Assembly: GCF_034006335.1 (NCBI RefSeq)
Contig: NZ_JAWDIQ010000001.1
Source: Paracerasibacillus soli
Lineage (GTDB): Bacteria; Bacillota; Bacilli; Bacillales; Amphibacillaceae
Length of the DNA: 64,000 nt
Reading direction: 5' to 3' (one strand)
The notes below the pieces were generated by a model that did not search any database, was not told where the DNA came from, and saw only the letters and a program-made list of their open reading frames with translations. Of this stretch, positions 1 through 8,345 are shown piece after piece (within the stretch, counting starts at the first letter, position 1; every line of letters starts with the position of its first letter). The translations under genes were made by a program, and so were the position numbers.

Positions 1-679
1 TTTCACATGGCCCAAATGGCATTATTGTATTTAATTTTTCCGATTTTAATTATTAAAGGCTTACCAGTGTGGATTTGGGAAAAGGTTGTACTAAATTCGG
101 TGCTATATCCTTTCTTTAACTTTGTTAGTAATCCAATCATTTCTATTTTATCTTTTAACGGATTATTTTCGTTATACCATATGCCAGCGATATTTGATTT
201 TACAAAGTCGTCTATTATTGCGCATACCGCTAGTACAATCATTTTGCTAATTGCGGCATTTATCATGTGGTTCCCTGTTATGTCACCTTTAAAGGAGTTT
301 GACAGGTTAAAACCATTGGTAAAGATATTTTATGTGTTTGGTAATGGGGTATTAATTACACCAGCATGTGCGCTTATAATATTTTCAGATGTGCCATTAT
401 TTGCCGCTTATAGTGCAACAGGTGCATGGGTACAAGCTTTGAGTTTATGTGTGCCAGGAGATGTTTTAGCAGGAATGAATTTTGGAATATCTGGACAGAG
501 ATGTTTTCGCCGTTATCTGTTTTAGATGACCAACAATTAGGTGGAATCATTATGAAAATAGTTCAGGAGCTCATATATATATTTTCATTTTAGCTCGTGT
601 TTTCTTTTCTTGGTTTACAAAAGAGAGTTTAAAGGTTGATCCAATCGATCCACTGCCTGATACAAATGTAATAAAATAA
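1..679 (+). CDS. ctaG: Cytochrome c oxidase assembly factor CtaG, 3' part, two frameshifts
   Basis: C-terminal part of the CtaG membrane protein that helps assemble the copper centre of the caa3-type oxidase in Bacillus. The reading frame is open at the window edge, so the start lies outside; an internal ATG at 7 is not the start. The HMAQM-like motif near the edge, several hydrophobic segments and the tail ending DPIDPLPDTNVIK are typical of the family as I know it. The frame breaks near 498, where one C is missing in a GP-E-M-FSP stretch, and near 574, where one more base is missing; the corrected frame ends at 679. The gene converges on the next one across a shared hairpin. Confidence 0.85.
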
Positions 680-724
680 TAAGTTCGTGCATCATAACAT
701 AAAGGAAAAATAATGATAACCAAT

Positions 725-755
725 AAAAAAGACGTGTATTTACACGTCTTTTTTA
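725..755. terminator. Bidirectional intrinsic terminator between ctaG and the AI-2E gene
   Basis: The perfect stem AAAAAAGACGTGTA/TACACGTCTTTTTT has a 2-base loop and U-runs on both strands. It sits a few bases from the stop of the minus-strand gene and 46 bp after the ctaG stop. Confidence 0.9.
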
Positions 756-758
756 TTA

Positions 759-1817
759 CTAGATTTTAAAATTTATCGAAATTATTTCTGCTTCTTTTGC
801 AGAATGAAATGCGATTACGATAAGTGGCCCAAGAATGATGCCCATTACACCAAGCAATTTGACCCCTAAAAACATGGCAATTAGTGTTGCCAGTGGTGAT
901 AATCCGATATGTTTACCCATTACTTTAGGTTCTACTATTCTCCTAATTGCTAGCAGTATAACAGCTAGTATGCTTAGTTGAATACCCATTGGTGAATTAC
1001 CAGATAAGAACATAAATAGTGCCCATGGTGCCAATATAATAATGGACCCTATAATAGGAATTAAATCGATAATCCAAATAACAAGTGCCATAATAATCGC
1101 AACTTCTGGTACGATGATTAGTAGCCCGATTAATGAAACAGAAAAGATTATCAAACTCACTAAAAATTGTGCTTTAAAAAATCCTATTATAACATTTGAT
1201 AAACGCTCACTCATAAAACTAACCTTTTTTGCAGTGGATTCACTTAAAAGATTGTAGCCTTTTGATTTTATAATAGGAAGTTCAAGCATGACAAGGAACA
1301 GTGCAATGATATAAACTAAAAAGCTAATGAGATATTGTGGTACCTTAGATACAATTTGCGAAATATTATCAATGGTAATAATATCTTTTGCACGATCAAT
1401 TATACTTGTTAGATTTTCTTGTATACTAGTTGTAACCTGCTTGACAAATTCGGGAGGCAAATTATTTGCATATTGTCGGAATACGTCTTCCCAATGTTGA
1501 TAAACTTGATTTAAAAGATTTAAGTATGCTGGAACATCCTCAACAAAATTTACCACTTGAGCGACAGCTTTAATAACAATGTAAGTACCTGCAACTCCAG
1601 TGATAACTAGGAAAAGGAGAAATACAATAATTACTGAGCTTTTTCGACCAAGACGTATCGTAGATTGAATCCAACGTACAATTGGATTTAGCATCAGTGC
1701 AGTAAGAAATGCGATAACTAAAGGCAAAGAGATAGGTAAAATGATATATAACAAGATAATGATAAGCGCAATAAATAGAAATGTCTTCCATTGGCGCTTT
1801 GTAATTTTTCGTATCAA
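759..1817 (-). CDS. AI-2E family (UPF0118/YtvI-like) membrane protein
   Basis: Product of 352 aa with about eight hydrophobic segments: two near the N-terminus, a soluble stretch around residues 85-150, then a cluster of helices to the C-terminus. The family signatures visible are IIDLIPIIGS around residue 250, the LAIRRIVEPKVMGKHIGLSPL stretch and a terminal GxxGIILGPL motif. The family includes putative small-molecule exporters and the sporulation protein YtvI; the substrate cannot be told from sequence. The start is TTG at 1817 with a GGAG about 13 nt upstream, a little far, so the start is less certain than the gene. It stands alone between ctaG and ylbA and is not part of the B. subtilis ylb cluster. 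Confidence 0.85.
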   Translation of the reverse strand: MIRKITKRQWKTFLFIALIIILLYIILPISLPLVIAFLTALMLNPIVRWIQSTIRLGRKSSVIIVFLLFLVITGVAGTYIVIKAVAQVVNFVEDVPAYLNLLNQVYQHWEDVFRQYANNLPPEFVKQVTTSIQENLTSIIDRAKDIITIDNISQIVSKVPQYLISFLVYIIALFLVMLELPIIKSKGYNLLSESTAKKVSFMSERLSNVIIGFFKAQFLVSLIIFSVSLIGLLIIVPEVAIIMALVIWIIDLIPIIGSIIILAPWALFMFLSGNSPMGIQLSILAVILLAIRRIVEPKVMGKHIGLSPLATLIAMFLGVKLLGVMGIILGPLIVIAFHSAKEAEIISINFKI

Positions 1818-1994
1818 TGTTAATTTGATTCTCCTTTCCAGTTAGAATACGATACGACGGAACCTTATTATGAATATAGCATTAAAATTTTCTTTTGAAC
1901 AGATATAGTTAAAAAATTTATATTTATCATAATAAAAAAGCTAATGCACACGCTATGATTTCGTTGTGCACTAGCTAATCTTTATGTTCTATCT

Positions 1995-2368
1995 TTACTT
2001 CGTATATTGCTTTAGTTCATCATTTACTCGGGAGACAAGGTTTTTTGCACGTTCTACAAGGTTTTTTTGGAAGTTTTTTCTTCTCCATATTCGATACCAT
2101 GTGGATAGTAATGTTTACCTAATAACGGTGTTTTTAATTGAATTACTGCATCACCACGATCAACATCACCTTCTGTTGCAAAACCTTGAATACGAACATA
2201 GTATGTAATATTTTTTTCGTTTGATCCAATTTTATAGTCATATGTTACGCGTTCATAATCCCATTGACCAGCACGGATAAATGCGTGTTTTCCCATAATA
2301 TGGTCTAATGGTTTAAGATCCATGATATGTTCTTCAATTCCTAGGTTTTCCAGTTTCATTTTCTTCAC
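1995..2368 (-). CDS. ylbA: YlbA, YugN-like family protein, frameshifted near its 3' end
   Basis: Small soluble protein of the YugN-like family with no established biochemical role. It sits in the ctaG-ylbA-ylbC order seen in Bacillus. The N-terminal 100 residues are open, including HAFIRAGQWDYERVTYDYKI and the PHGIEYGEE segment. Around 2080 one A is missing from an A run on the coding strand; restoring it continues the product to NLVERAKNLVSRVNDELKQYTK and a stop at 1995-1997, about 124 aa, close to the B. subtilis homologue. An AGGTGAAG ribosome site precedes the ATG. Confidence 0.8.
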
Positions 2369-2663
2369 CTCACATATGTTGTCCTCATTAAACTATAATA
2401 GTATGAATTAGATGAAGTTGCAATTGAAAAGTGGATAGATAGGAGATATATTGGTAGCGATTACAGGTTTGTTCTAGAATATCGATAGGGTTACGATGCA
2501 AATGTCATGTGGAGTATGTGATCTCAATTGGTGTAAACAGACATGACATTTAGAACTTCATCATTGAAATTTCGTGTTACGTAATCATACAGATAAAAAA
2601 ATGCATGGATTGGGAATCTAGCTCATATAGTAGAATAAAGTATTTTACTAGAGGTGAATGGTT
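2369..2663. other. Divergent intergenic region ylbA/ylbC with an 11-bp inverted repeat
   Basis: The 295 bp between the divergent genes hold no ORF I would call. They contain AAATGTCATGT at 2500-2510 and its exact reverse complement at 2541-2551. There is no U-run after the second arm, so it does not look like a terminator. Promoters for both flanking genes must lie here, but I cannot assign them. Confidence 0.5.
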
Positions 2664-3730
2664 ATGAAAAAAGGACGTTTTATTTTGTTTGTTTCACTCA
2701 TCTTGCTAACGGGTTTATTTTTATTAGGGAATAACATGATACAGCCAAATAAAGCGAATGATAAAAATGCTACTTCATTTGTAAAAAAGGATAGTGTAGT
2801 AAAAAAGAAGCAATTACCAGAAAAACGTTTGTTAAGTAAATCTTTTAAAGGAGATTTATATCATTGGATTGATCAATCTACTCATGAGCTCGTGGAAGAA
2901 ATGGGAGAACCAACCCGTAAAGACATAAGTCCATATGGATATACTTGGTGGGTATATACTGATCAGAAAGAAGAATATATACAGTTTGGAATTGAAGATA
3001 AAAAGGTGAAGACGATTTTTGCTGCGGGAGAAAATATTTCTACAGAACCAATGAAAATTGGAATGACGTACGAAGAGTTAAAAAAGACGATAGACGTTAA
3101 AAGTAAGGTGACATATAAAGATGGGTAAATTCATATCAATTTCATTTACATGATGAAGATTTACTAGCGCATCCACTCACTCAAATAACGGAGAATGTTT
3201 TTGTGGAAAACTATTTCGATACATTTTCGGACAAACTTATTGCAGTTCGGATCCTAACGGGCGATGTCCTACTAAAACATCGTGCTTATGAAATACAATA
3301 TCGGGGTCCATTACCAAAGGAGCCAAAACTAAATAAAAAAACATGGAAACAAGTAGAAACTGGAATGGAAAGGCAAATATTCGATTTATCAAATGTCTTT
3401 CGTCATTATTTTGGTAAACCTGCTTTGCGTTGGGATGATACTGTGCGTGAAGTTGCTTATTTGCATAGTAAGGATATGGCGGTACATGATTATTTTTCGC
3501 ATTATCGTTTAGATGGACAAGGGTTAAAGGAAAGATTAGCAGAAAAGGATGTATTTTATTTAACTGCGGGTGAAAATATCGCGGCACAATATCCAGATGC
3601 TCCAGCTGCTGTCTTAGGTTGGCTAAATAGTGTTGGTCATCGTGAAGCATTACTGGAAAAGAATTATACTCATTTGGGAGTCGGAGTCTATCAGTTTCAT
3701 TACACGCAAAACTTTTTAAATAAACCTTAA
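2664..3730 (+). CDS. ylbC: YlbC, CAP/SCP-domain extracellular protein, one frameshift
   Basis: Begins with a signal-anchor segment (residues about 6-25). A CAP-associated N-terminal domain follows, then a C-terminal CAP (cysteine-rich secretory/PR-1) domain with the DYFSHYRLDGQG, AGENIA and GHREALL motifs that carry the conserved His and Glu residues. Bacillus proteins of this kind are surface or secreted; biochemical function is not established. The ATG at 2664 is chosen because GAGGTG (2651-2656) is 7 nt upstream; the ATG at 2658 is too close to it. The frame breaks at about 3123 where GGGG has become GGG; the corrected product is about 355 aa. The ylbB gene that neighbours it in B. subtilis is absent here. 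Confidence 0.85.
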
Positions 3731-3809
3731 AAAAATCTTGATACGCACAAGACATAGGCGAGTTGCATAAACTATAAGAAATCTTCGGAACAAATAGAGG
3801 TGATGAGAC

Positions 3810-4199
3810 ATGAGTAAATCGTTACATCCTAGTGTCGTAGCGTTTAAAGATTTCTTAAATAGGCATCCTGGTCTACGTGCGGAAATTAGAAAAAGTGGTC
3901 ATTCTTGGCAGGAATATTATGAGAAATGGAACTTACTTGGCGAGGATGATCCGTTCTTGGAAAAGTATAAGGAAACGAAAAACTCCGCAGATAAAGAGGA
4001 TAAGGTAGATAAAAAATCAGAGCTATTCTCTCAATTAATCAATTTTACAAATAAGATCGATATTGAAAAGGTGCAAAATCAAGTAAAACAATTAAATGGT
4101 ACGATGTCTACATTGCAGGAATTGTTAGCACAGTTTCAAACTGAAAAAAAACCGAATGAACCTCATCAAAATCAACCTTTTAATTGGTTTAAGGACTGA
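3810..4199 (+). CDS. ylbD: YlbD-like putative spore coat protein
   Basis: Product of 129 aa, hydrophilic, with an N-terminal block HPSVVAFKDFLNRHPGLR and a GHSWQEYYEKW segment typical of the YlbD family, followed by a charged, probably coiled-coil region and a Pro/Asn/Gln-rich tail. YlbD is annotated as a putative coat protein in Bacillus, and I know of no catalytic role. A strong GAGGTGATGAG ribosome site precedes the ATG. It forms a close run with ylbE and ylbF, suggesting co-transcription. Confidence 0.8.
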   Translation: MSKSLHPSVVAFKDFLNRHPGLRAEIRKSGHSWQEYYEKWNLLGEDDPFLEKYKETKNSADKEDKVDKKSELFSQLINFTNKIDIEKVQNQVKQLNGTMSTLQELLAQFQTEKKPNEPHQNQPFNWFKD

Positions 4200-4204
4200 T
4201 AGGG

Positions 4205-4439
4205 ATGGATAAAAATGTGATCATCTATTTAAAAAGTAGACCAGAATTTATTGCAATTTGTGCGAAAGAATCCAATGTGGTATCGATATCTATCTAGAAA
4301 TCCTGAAAATATTTATAAGATGGAAAGAGAAGCTAAAGTATTTTATGGAAAGACTTTTTCACAGCGATTAGACACTTTACAAGACCAAATTCAATTAACA
4401 TCGATGTTAATGCAGTTAGCTGAGGCAATGAAAGATTGA
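4205..4439 (+). CDS. ylbE: YlbE-like family protein, frameshifted
   Basis: Small protein of about 77 aa carrying the family core FVRKNPMWYRYLSRNP, followed by a helical LQDQIQLTSMLMQLAEAM tail. Function unknown; it is always found next to ylbD. The N-terminus MDKNVIIYLKSRPEF is in a different frame from the core. One extra base near 4243-4250 (or two missing) separates them, and removing it gives SRPEFLQFVRKNP. The start is taken as ATG 4205, with GTG at 4217 possible because AGGGATGG lies just ahead of it. Confidence 0.7.
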
Positions 4440-4495
4440 TTGTTAACGCTTAATCATGATAAAATGTAAATAATAGATTGGAGGTGAATGCACGT

Positions 4496-4930
4496 ATGAT
4501 TGCAACCCTTGAATTTGCAGACGTATTAGATAGGTCTGAAATATTAGGGAATATAATTCGTAACTCTGAAGTAATGCATGATTATCATCAAGCTAAAGAA
4601 GAGTTACAACTTGATAAGGAAGCACAAGAGCTTATTCAAGCTTTTAATTATATAAAGGAAGATTATGAGGATATTCAACGCTTTGGACGCTACCATCCGG
4701 ACTACAACCAAATCATGAAAAAAATTCGTGCAACAAAACGAGAAATGGATATGCATCCTACTGTTGCAGCTTTCAAAGTAGCTGAAAGAAGTTTGCAACA
4801 GTTTTTAGATGAAATTAGCGAGATTATTGCATGTAGTGTAAGCGAGGAAATTAAGGTACCTAAAGATGGAGCTGCTTTATCTGATGGTGGTTGTGGTTCT
4901 GGCGGTAGCTGTGGTTGTAAGGTTTCCTAA
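4496..4930 (+). CDS. ricF: RicF (YlbF), Y-complex regulator with C-terminal Cys cluster
   Basis: YlbF/RicF belongs to the YlbF/YmcA helical-bundle family. In B. subtilis it forms the Y-complex with YmcA (RicA) and YaaT (RicT), which promotes RNase Y-dependent mRNA maturation and affects sporulation, competence and biofilm formation. The 144-aa product is helical, with a C-terminal GGCGSGGSCGC stretch holding three cysteines. That fits the iron-sulphur ligation reported for this complex. The start is ATG 4496, 8 nt after GGAGGTGA (4480-4487); an in-frame TTG at 4478 overlaps the ribosome site and is rejected. Confidence 0.88.
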   Translation: MIATLEFADVLDRSEILGNIIRNSEVMHDYHQAKEELQLDKEAQELIQAFNYIKEDYEDIQRFGRYHPDYNQIMKKIRATKREMDMHPTVAAFKVAERSLQQFLDEISEIIACSVSEEIKVPKDGAALSDGGCGSGGSCGCKVS

Positions 4931-4956
4931 ATAGTTGAGAAAAAGCGAGGTTAAAA

Positions 4957-5232
4957 ATGAGAACTGAAAGGCAAGGATTAATCGTTTGGTTCCAGCATAT
5001 GAAAAACTTAAAGCAGTTGAAGCGGCATGGACATTTAATTTATTCCTCGAAAAAACTTAAATATGCCGTTATATATGTGAATCAATCAGATATAGATGAT
5101 ATTTTCAACCGCTTGCTGAAGTATTCTTTTGTATCAAGAGTGGAGTTATCTTATAAACCATTTGTAAACACAACATATGAAAATGCAAAACCAGATAAGG
5201 CGAAACAATACGATTATAAACTTGGTATATAG
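4957..5232 (+). CDS. ylbG: YlbG, UPF0298/DUF2129 family protein
   Basis: Product of 91 aa. It matches the YlbG family in the order of its elements: an N-terminal RQGLIVWFQHMKNLKQLKRHG segment, a YAVIYVN strand, then RLLKYSFVSRVELSYKPF. Function unknown. It follows ylbF by 26 nt and is followed at 5249 by an intrinsic hairpin, so it probably ends the ylbC/D-ylbG transcription unit. Confidence 0.82.
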   Translation: MRTERQGLIVWFQHMKNLKQLKRHGHLIYSSKKLKYAVIYVNQSDIDDIFNRLLKYSFVSRVELSYKPFVNTTYENAKPDKAKQYDYKLGI

Positions 5233-5248
5233 TTTACATAAAAAAAAA

Positions 5249-5277
5249 CCTGCAGACACCATTCTGCAGGTCTCTTT
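5249..5277 (+). terminator. Intrinsic terminator-like hairpin after ylbG
   Basis: The stem CCTGCAGA/TCTGCAGG (5249-5256 and 5263-5270) has a 6-base loop. It is preceded by an A-run and followed by a moderately U-rich TCTCTTTGTTTT. Confidence 0.65.
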
Positions 5278-5300
5278 GTTTTCATATAGAAAACAAAGAG
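5272..5300. repeat. Perfect 12-bp inverted repeat
   Basis: CTCTTTGTTTTC (5272-5283) and GAAAACAAAGAG (5289-5300) are perfect complements separated by ATATA. The repeat begins at the U-rich tail of the preceding hairpin, so the two structures compete for or share the same bases. Confidence 0.7.
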
Positions 5301-5547
5301 GCAAAGGGAGAGGAGAAACCGGAGAGTACTTATGGGGAAGTGTAAGTCTTCTCCGTGTTCTGAAACAGCAGTCAATTAGCTGCCTCACTTGTATTATGGA
5401 CAGAAGAATAAATTATATACGGTTAAATTATATTTTTATTGAAAAAAGGTATTGTTTTTTAATTTATATGGGATGAAGGAAGAAAAAATGTAAAAAAATA
5501 AAAATGTGTTAGGATTATTGTCGAAACATAGAGTGAAGGAGGATGCT

Positions 5548-6117
5548 ATGCGAGTTATTGCTGGTAACTTTAAAGGTAGACAATTAAAAGCAGTTTCAGG
5601 AAATGCCACAAGACCGACCACAGATAAAGTAAAAGAGTCTATATTTCAAATGCTAGGCCCATTTTTTGACGGAGGCTATTGCCTCGATTTATTTGCAGGT
5701 AGTGGTGGGCTTGGAATCGAAGCATTGAGTAGGGGCATGGAACGTACTATATTTATTGATAAACAACTAAAAGCGATTCAAACAATTAAAGAGAATTTAC
5801 ATACACTCTCTATTCAAAATCAAGCAGAAGTTTATCGAAACGATGCTTACCGTGCCATTAATGTTCTGAGTAAAAGGAATATATGTTTTCAATTAATATT
5901 GCTAGATCCTCCATACGGAAAATTAGATTATGAAAAGATGATTCATCATATTTTAAACAAAAATCTTTTGGCACCAGATGGCCTTCTATATTGTGAACAC
6001 GATATACACGAACAGTTACCTGAATTAGAACCAAAATTAGTAAAAATAAAGCAAGACCATTATGGTGGTACTATTGGTATTACAATCTATAAAAAAGGGG
6101 TATTAATAAATGAGTAA
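5548..6117 (+). CDS. rsmD: 16S rRNA (guanine(966)-N(2))-methyltransferase RsmD
   Basis: Class I SAM-dependent methyltransferase that modifies G966 of 16S rRNA. Visible motifs are MRVIAGNFKGR at the start, RPTTDKVKESIFQML, the SAM-binding DLFAGSGGLGIEALSRG (residues about 46-62) and the catalytic DPPYG (about 131-135). Length is 189 aa, normal for the family. The start is ATG 5548, 5-8 nt after AAGGAGG; an upstream in-frame start at 5506 lacks a ribosome site. It overlaps coaD by 8 nt, so the two are translationally coupled. Confidence 0.95.
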   Translation: MRVIAGNFKGRQLKAVSGNATRPTTDKVKESIFQMLGPFFDGGYCLDLFAGSGGLGIEALSRGMERTIFIDKQLKAIQTIKENLHTLSIQNQAEVYRNDAYRAINVLSKRNICFQLILLDPPYGKLDYEKMIHHILNKNLLAPDGLLYCEHDIHEQLPELEPKLVKIKQDHYGGTIGITIYKKGVLINE

Positions 6118-6592
6118 ATTAGCAATTTGTCCAGGTAGCTTTGATCCCATTACATATGGCCACCTTGACATTATTCAACGGGGTGCACGAATATTTGATG
6201 AACTAATTGTCGTTGTGTTTAATAACCAAGCTAAAAATCCGCTGTTCTCAGCTGAAGAACGTACAGCATTAATTAAGGAATGCACCAAACATATTCCGAA
6301 TGTATCAGTTGATTCTAGTGCGGATTTATTAATTAATTATGCACAACAAAAAGAGGCCCAAGTTGTTTTAAGAGGCTTGCGTGCAGTTAGTGATTTTGAA
6401 TATGAGATGCAGATTACATCTATGAATAGAAAATTAGACGATGAGGTAGAAACGTTGTTTATGATGACAAATAATCAATATTCCTTTCTTAGTTCTAGTA
6501 TTGTAAAGGAAGTTGCCAAGTATGGTGCTTGTGTTTCTGATCTCGTACCAAAACCTGTCGAAAAAGCACTAATAGCAAAGTTTTCTAAATAG
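6110..6592 (+). CDS. coaD: Phosphopantetheine adenylyltransferase CoaD
   Basis: Catalyses the fourth step of coenzyme A synthesis: 4'-phosphopantetheine plus ATP gives dephospho-CoA. The 160-aa product shows the nucleotidyltransferase signature PGSFDPITYGHLDII (T/HxGH) at residues 8-22, RGLRAVSDFEYE around 90, and YSFLSSSIVKEVA near 125. Intact, and a normal family length. The rsmD-coaD pair is conserved in Bacillaceae. Confidence 0.97.
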   Translation: MSKLAICPGSFDPITYGHLDIIQRGARIFDELIVVVFNNQAKNPLFSAEERTALIKECTKHIPNVSVDSSADLLINYAQQKEAQVVLRGLRAVSDFEYEMQITSMNRKLDDEVETLFMMTNNQYSFLSSSIVKEVAKYGACVSDLVPKPVEKALIAKFSK

Positions 6593-6609
6593 AGTTTCGT
6601 ATTAATATA

Positions 6610-6650
6610 GAAACAAGCCCATCTTATGAGAAGTGCTTGTTTCTTTTTTT
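6610..6650 (+). terminator. Intrinsic terminator of rsmD-coaD
   Basis: The stem GAAACAAGC/GCTTGTTTC (6610-6618 and 6635-6643) is followed directly by a seven-T run. Confidence 0.85.
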
Positions 6651-6674
6651 GTTTATGCTTATAGAGGTCAATAA

Positions 6675-6775
6675 AAAGTGGGCTTTGTGCCCAACGTCGG
6701 CATACCCCGGTGTCGGGGCAAGGCCGTGCCCGCGGAAAGCGAAGTGTTCTGCCGAAGCGGGGGAATCAGCACTAT
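6675..6775. repeat. GC-rich intergenic repeat sharing GCCGTGCCCRCGGAAAGCG with 33431-33545
   Basis: This stretch is much richer in G and C than the surrounding DNA. It contains GGCCGTGCCCGCGGAAAGCG at about 6721-6740, also found with one difference at about 33513-33531. A CCCCGGTGTCGGGG hairpin (about 6706-6719) lies just ahead. From memory, the same core recurs in intergenic regions of many Bacillaceae; I know of no assigned function. Confidence 0.6.
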
Positions 6776-6912
6776 CTTCAGTAAATATGAGTACATTAAC
6801 AAGCACGTTACGAGACAGTTTGGTTTTATTGTGTATCGATAGTAGTCTATAAGAAAATAGCGTTTTTAGAAAAGAATGGTTTAACTTAAAAAAAGTAGGA
6901 GGTTGCTTACCA

Positions 6913-8129
6913 TTAGGCTCTTCTCATTCGCTTCATAAGGATAAAAATTGCTAGACCTAAGAATACAAACGAAATAGCTGGACCAATATGTTGCAGATTA
7001 CTCATAATAATTCCCCAGTTTTGTTCTGCAACCGGAGTTGTTACAGGCACATCCCCTATATTTATAACTTGTCTATTCAAATAAAGAGGTCGGTACAAAA
7101 GAATGGTTAAAAAACTGGCGATAAAGCCATGTAGAATACGAGCAAAGAAATAAGGTGCAAAGCGAATATCAGTTTTTGATAAAATACTGGCGACTTGTGC
7201 TTGAATAGAAAACCCATGAAAGCCTAGAATAAAGCTAACTAAAACGATGCTTGACAGAAAATAATCATTTGTTAATTTAGAAATAAGGTTTGCACCAACT
7301 GTTATTTCAAATAGCCCTGAAATAAATGGTAATGCCAGGTTTACCGGAAATTGAATATAAATAAATACTTGTTCTATGATGAGGGAAATACTAGATGTAA
7401 TATTGACGAGATATAGTAATGTCGTTAGTACTGAAAATAATATGATAAAGCCACCAACCATCACTAATGTTTGAATGGATTGAATGACGGCATCGCCTAA
7501 TATTTCTCCAAGTGGACGCTTGTCCTCCATACGAGTGGCATGCATTTCATGAAGCGCTCTTTTAAGTGTGACTTTTTCCTTTTTATGAGGCATTATTTGT
7601 TGGCCTCTTTTTTCGGCTTTTCGACCATAAAATCGCATACATAAGCCGACTAAAAAGTTACTACAATAATGTGCTACAGCAATTAAAATGCCTAACTTCG
7701 CATCATAAAAGAAACCGACTGAAATTGCTCCAAATATAAAGAGTGGACTCGATGCATTGCTAAACGACACTAACCTTTCTGCTTCAATCTGTGTCAGTTG
7801 CTTGCTTTCTCGGAGGCGTACGGAAATTTTTGCTCCAGTCGGGTAACCACTAGCCATTCCCATAATCCAGGCAAAGCTTCCGGTTCCAGGTACTTTGAAC
7901 AGCGGTCGCATAATTGGTTCAAATAAAACTCCGATAAATCGTACGACTCCAAAGCTTAATAACAATTCGGCTGTGATGAAAAAGGAAGCAAAGACGGAAA
8001 GACAATTTCCCACCACATGTTTAATCCACGGATACTGGCTTCATATGCATCCTGAGGAAAAGAAATAAGAATGATTGCTATAAATATAGCTGAACCTGCT
8101 AAAAGGAATGTTTTCATTATAGACTTCAA
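6913..8129 (-). CDS. ylbJ: Sporulation integral membrane protein YlbJ, one frameshift
   Basis: Multi-span membrane protein of the nucleoside-recognition (Gate domain) type, required for normal sporulation in B. subtilis. The motifs RPLFKVPGTGSFAWIMGMASGYPTGAK and RLVSFSNASSPLFIFGAISVGFF are clear in the N-terminal half. The frame breaks near 8002: one T is missing between FPSLLP and FFITAELLL. Restoring it joins the N-terminus MKTFLLAGSAIFIAIILISF to the rest, giving about 405 aa. The start is TTG at 8129 with AGGAGG about 8 nt ahead; the ATG at 8117 is an alternative. The gene is transcribed away from ylbL. ylbK, which lies between them in B. subtilis, is missing. Confidence 0.87.
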
Positions 8130-8345
8130 GCTTTTTTCCTCCTAATCTGAATGTATAGCTCTGTACTTCTATTTTTTATAATAGTAAAATAGTGCTAACA
8201 TCTCGTAATGACGGACAACCTACAAGTTTAAGTCTATATCAATATACGCACATACATGAGCATAATATGCCATACACTTTTTAAAACAGACGTAATACGG
8301 TATATATCACATGTATATATATGATTATTTGGAAGGGGTAAAAGG

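Larger units (their letters stand above)
5233..5547. other. Intergenic region ylbG-rsmD with two consecutive hairpins
   Basis: The 315 bp hold two hairpins near their start (annotated separately). After these I see no credible ORF. Parts of the region are unusually purine-rich (about 5290-5330), and it should contain the rsmD promoter, which I could not assign. Confidence 0.5.
6593..6912. other. Convergent intergenic region coaD/ylbJ with a GC-rich repeat
   Basis: The 320 bp hold the coaD terminator and a GC-rich repeat (both annotated separately). Short ORFs cross the repeat on both strands but resemble no protein I know, and I read them as noise. Confidence 0.6.

Noticed and set aside
6624..6852. 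ORFs of 60-71 codons on both strands over the GC-rich repeat
   Set aside because: They overlap a non-coding repeat, have no ribosome site and no resemblance to known proteins; the high GC content alone keeps frames open.
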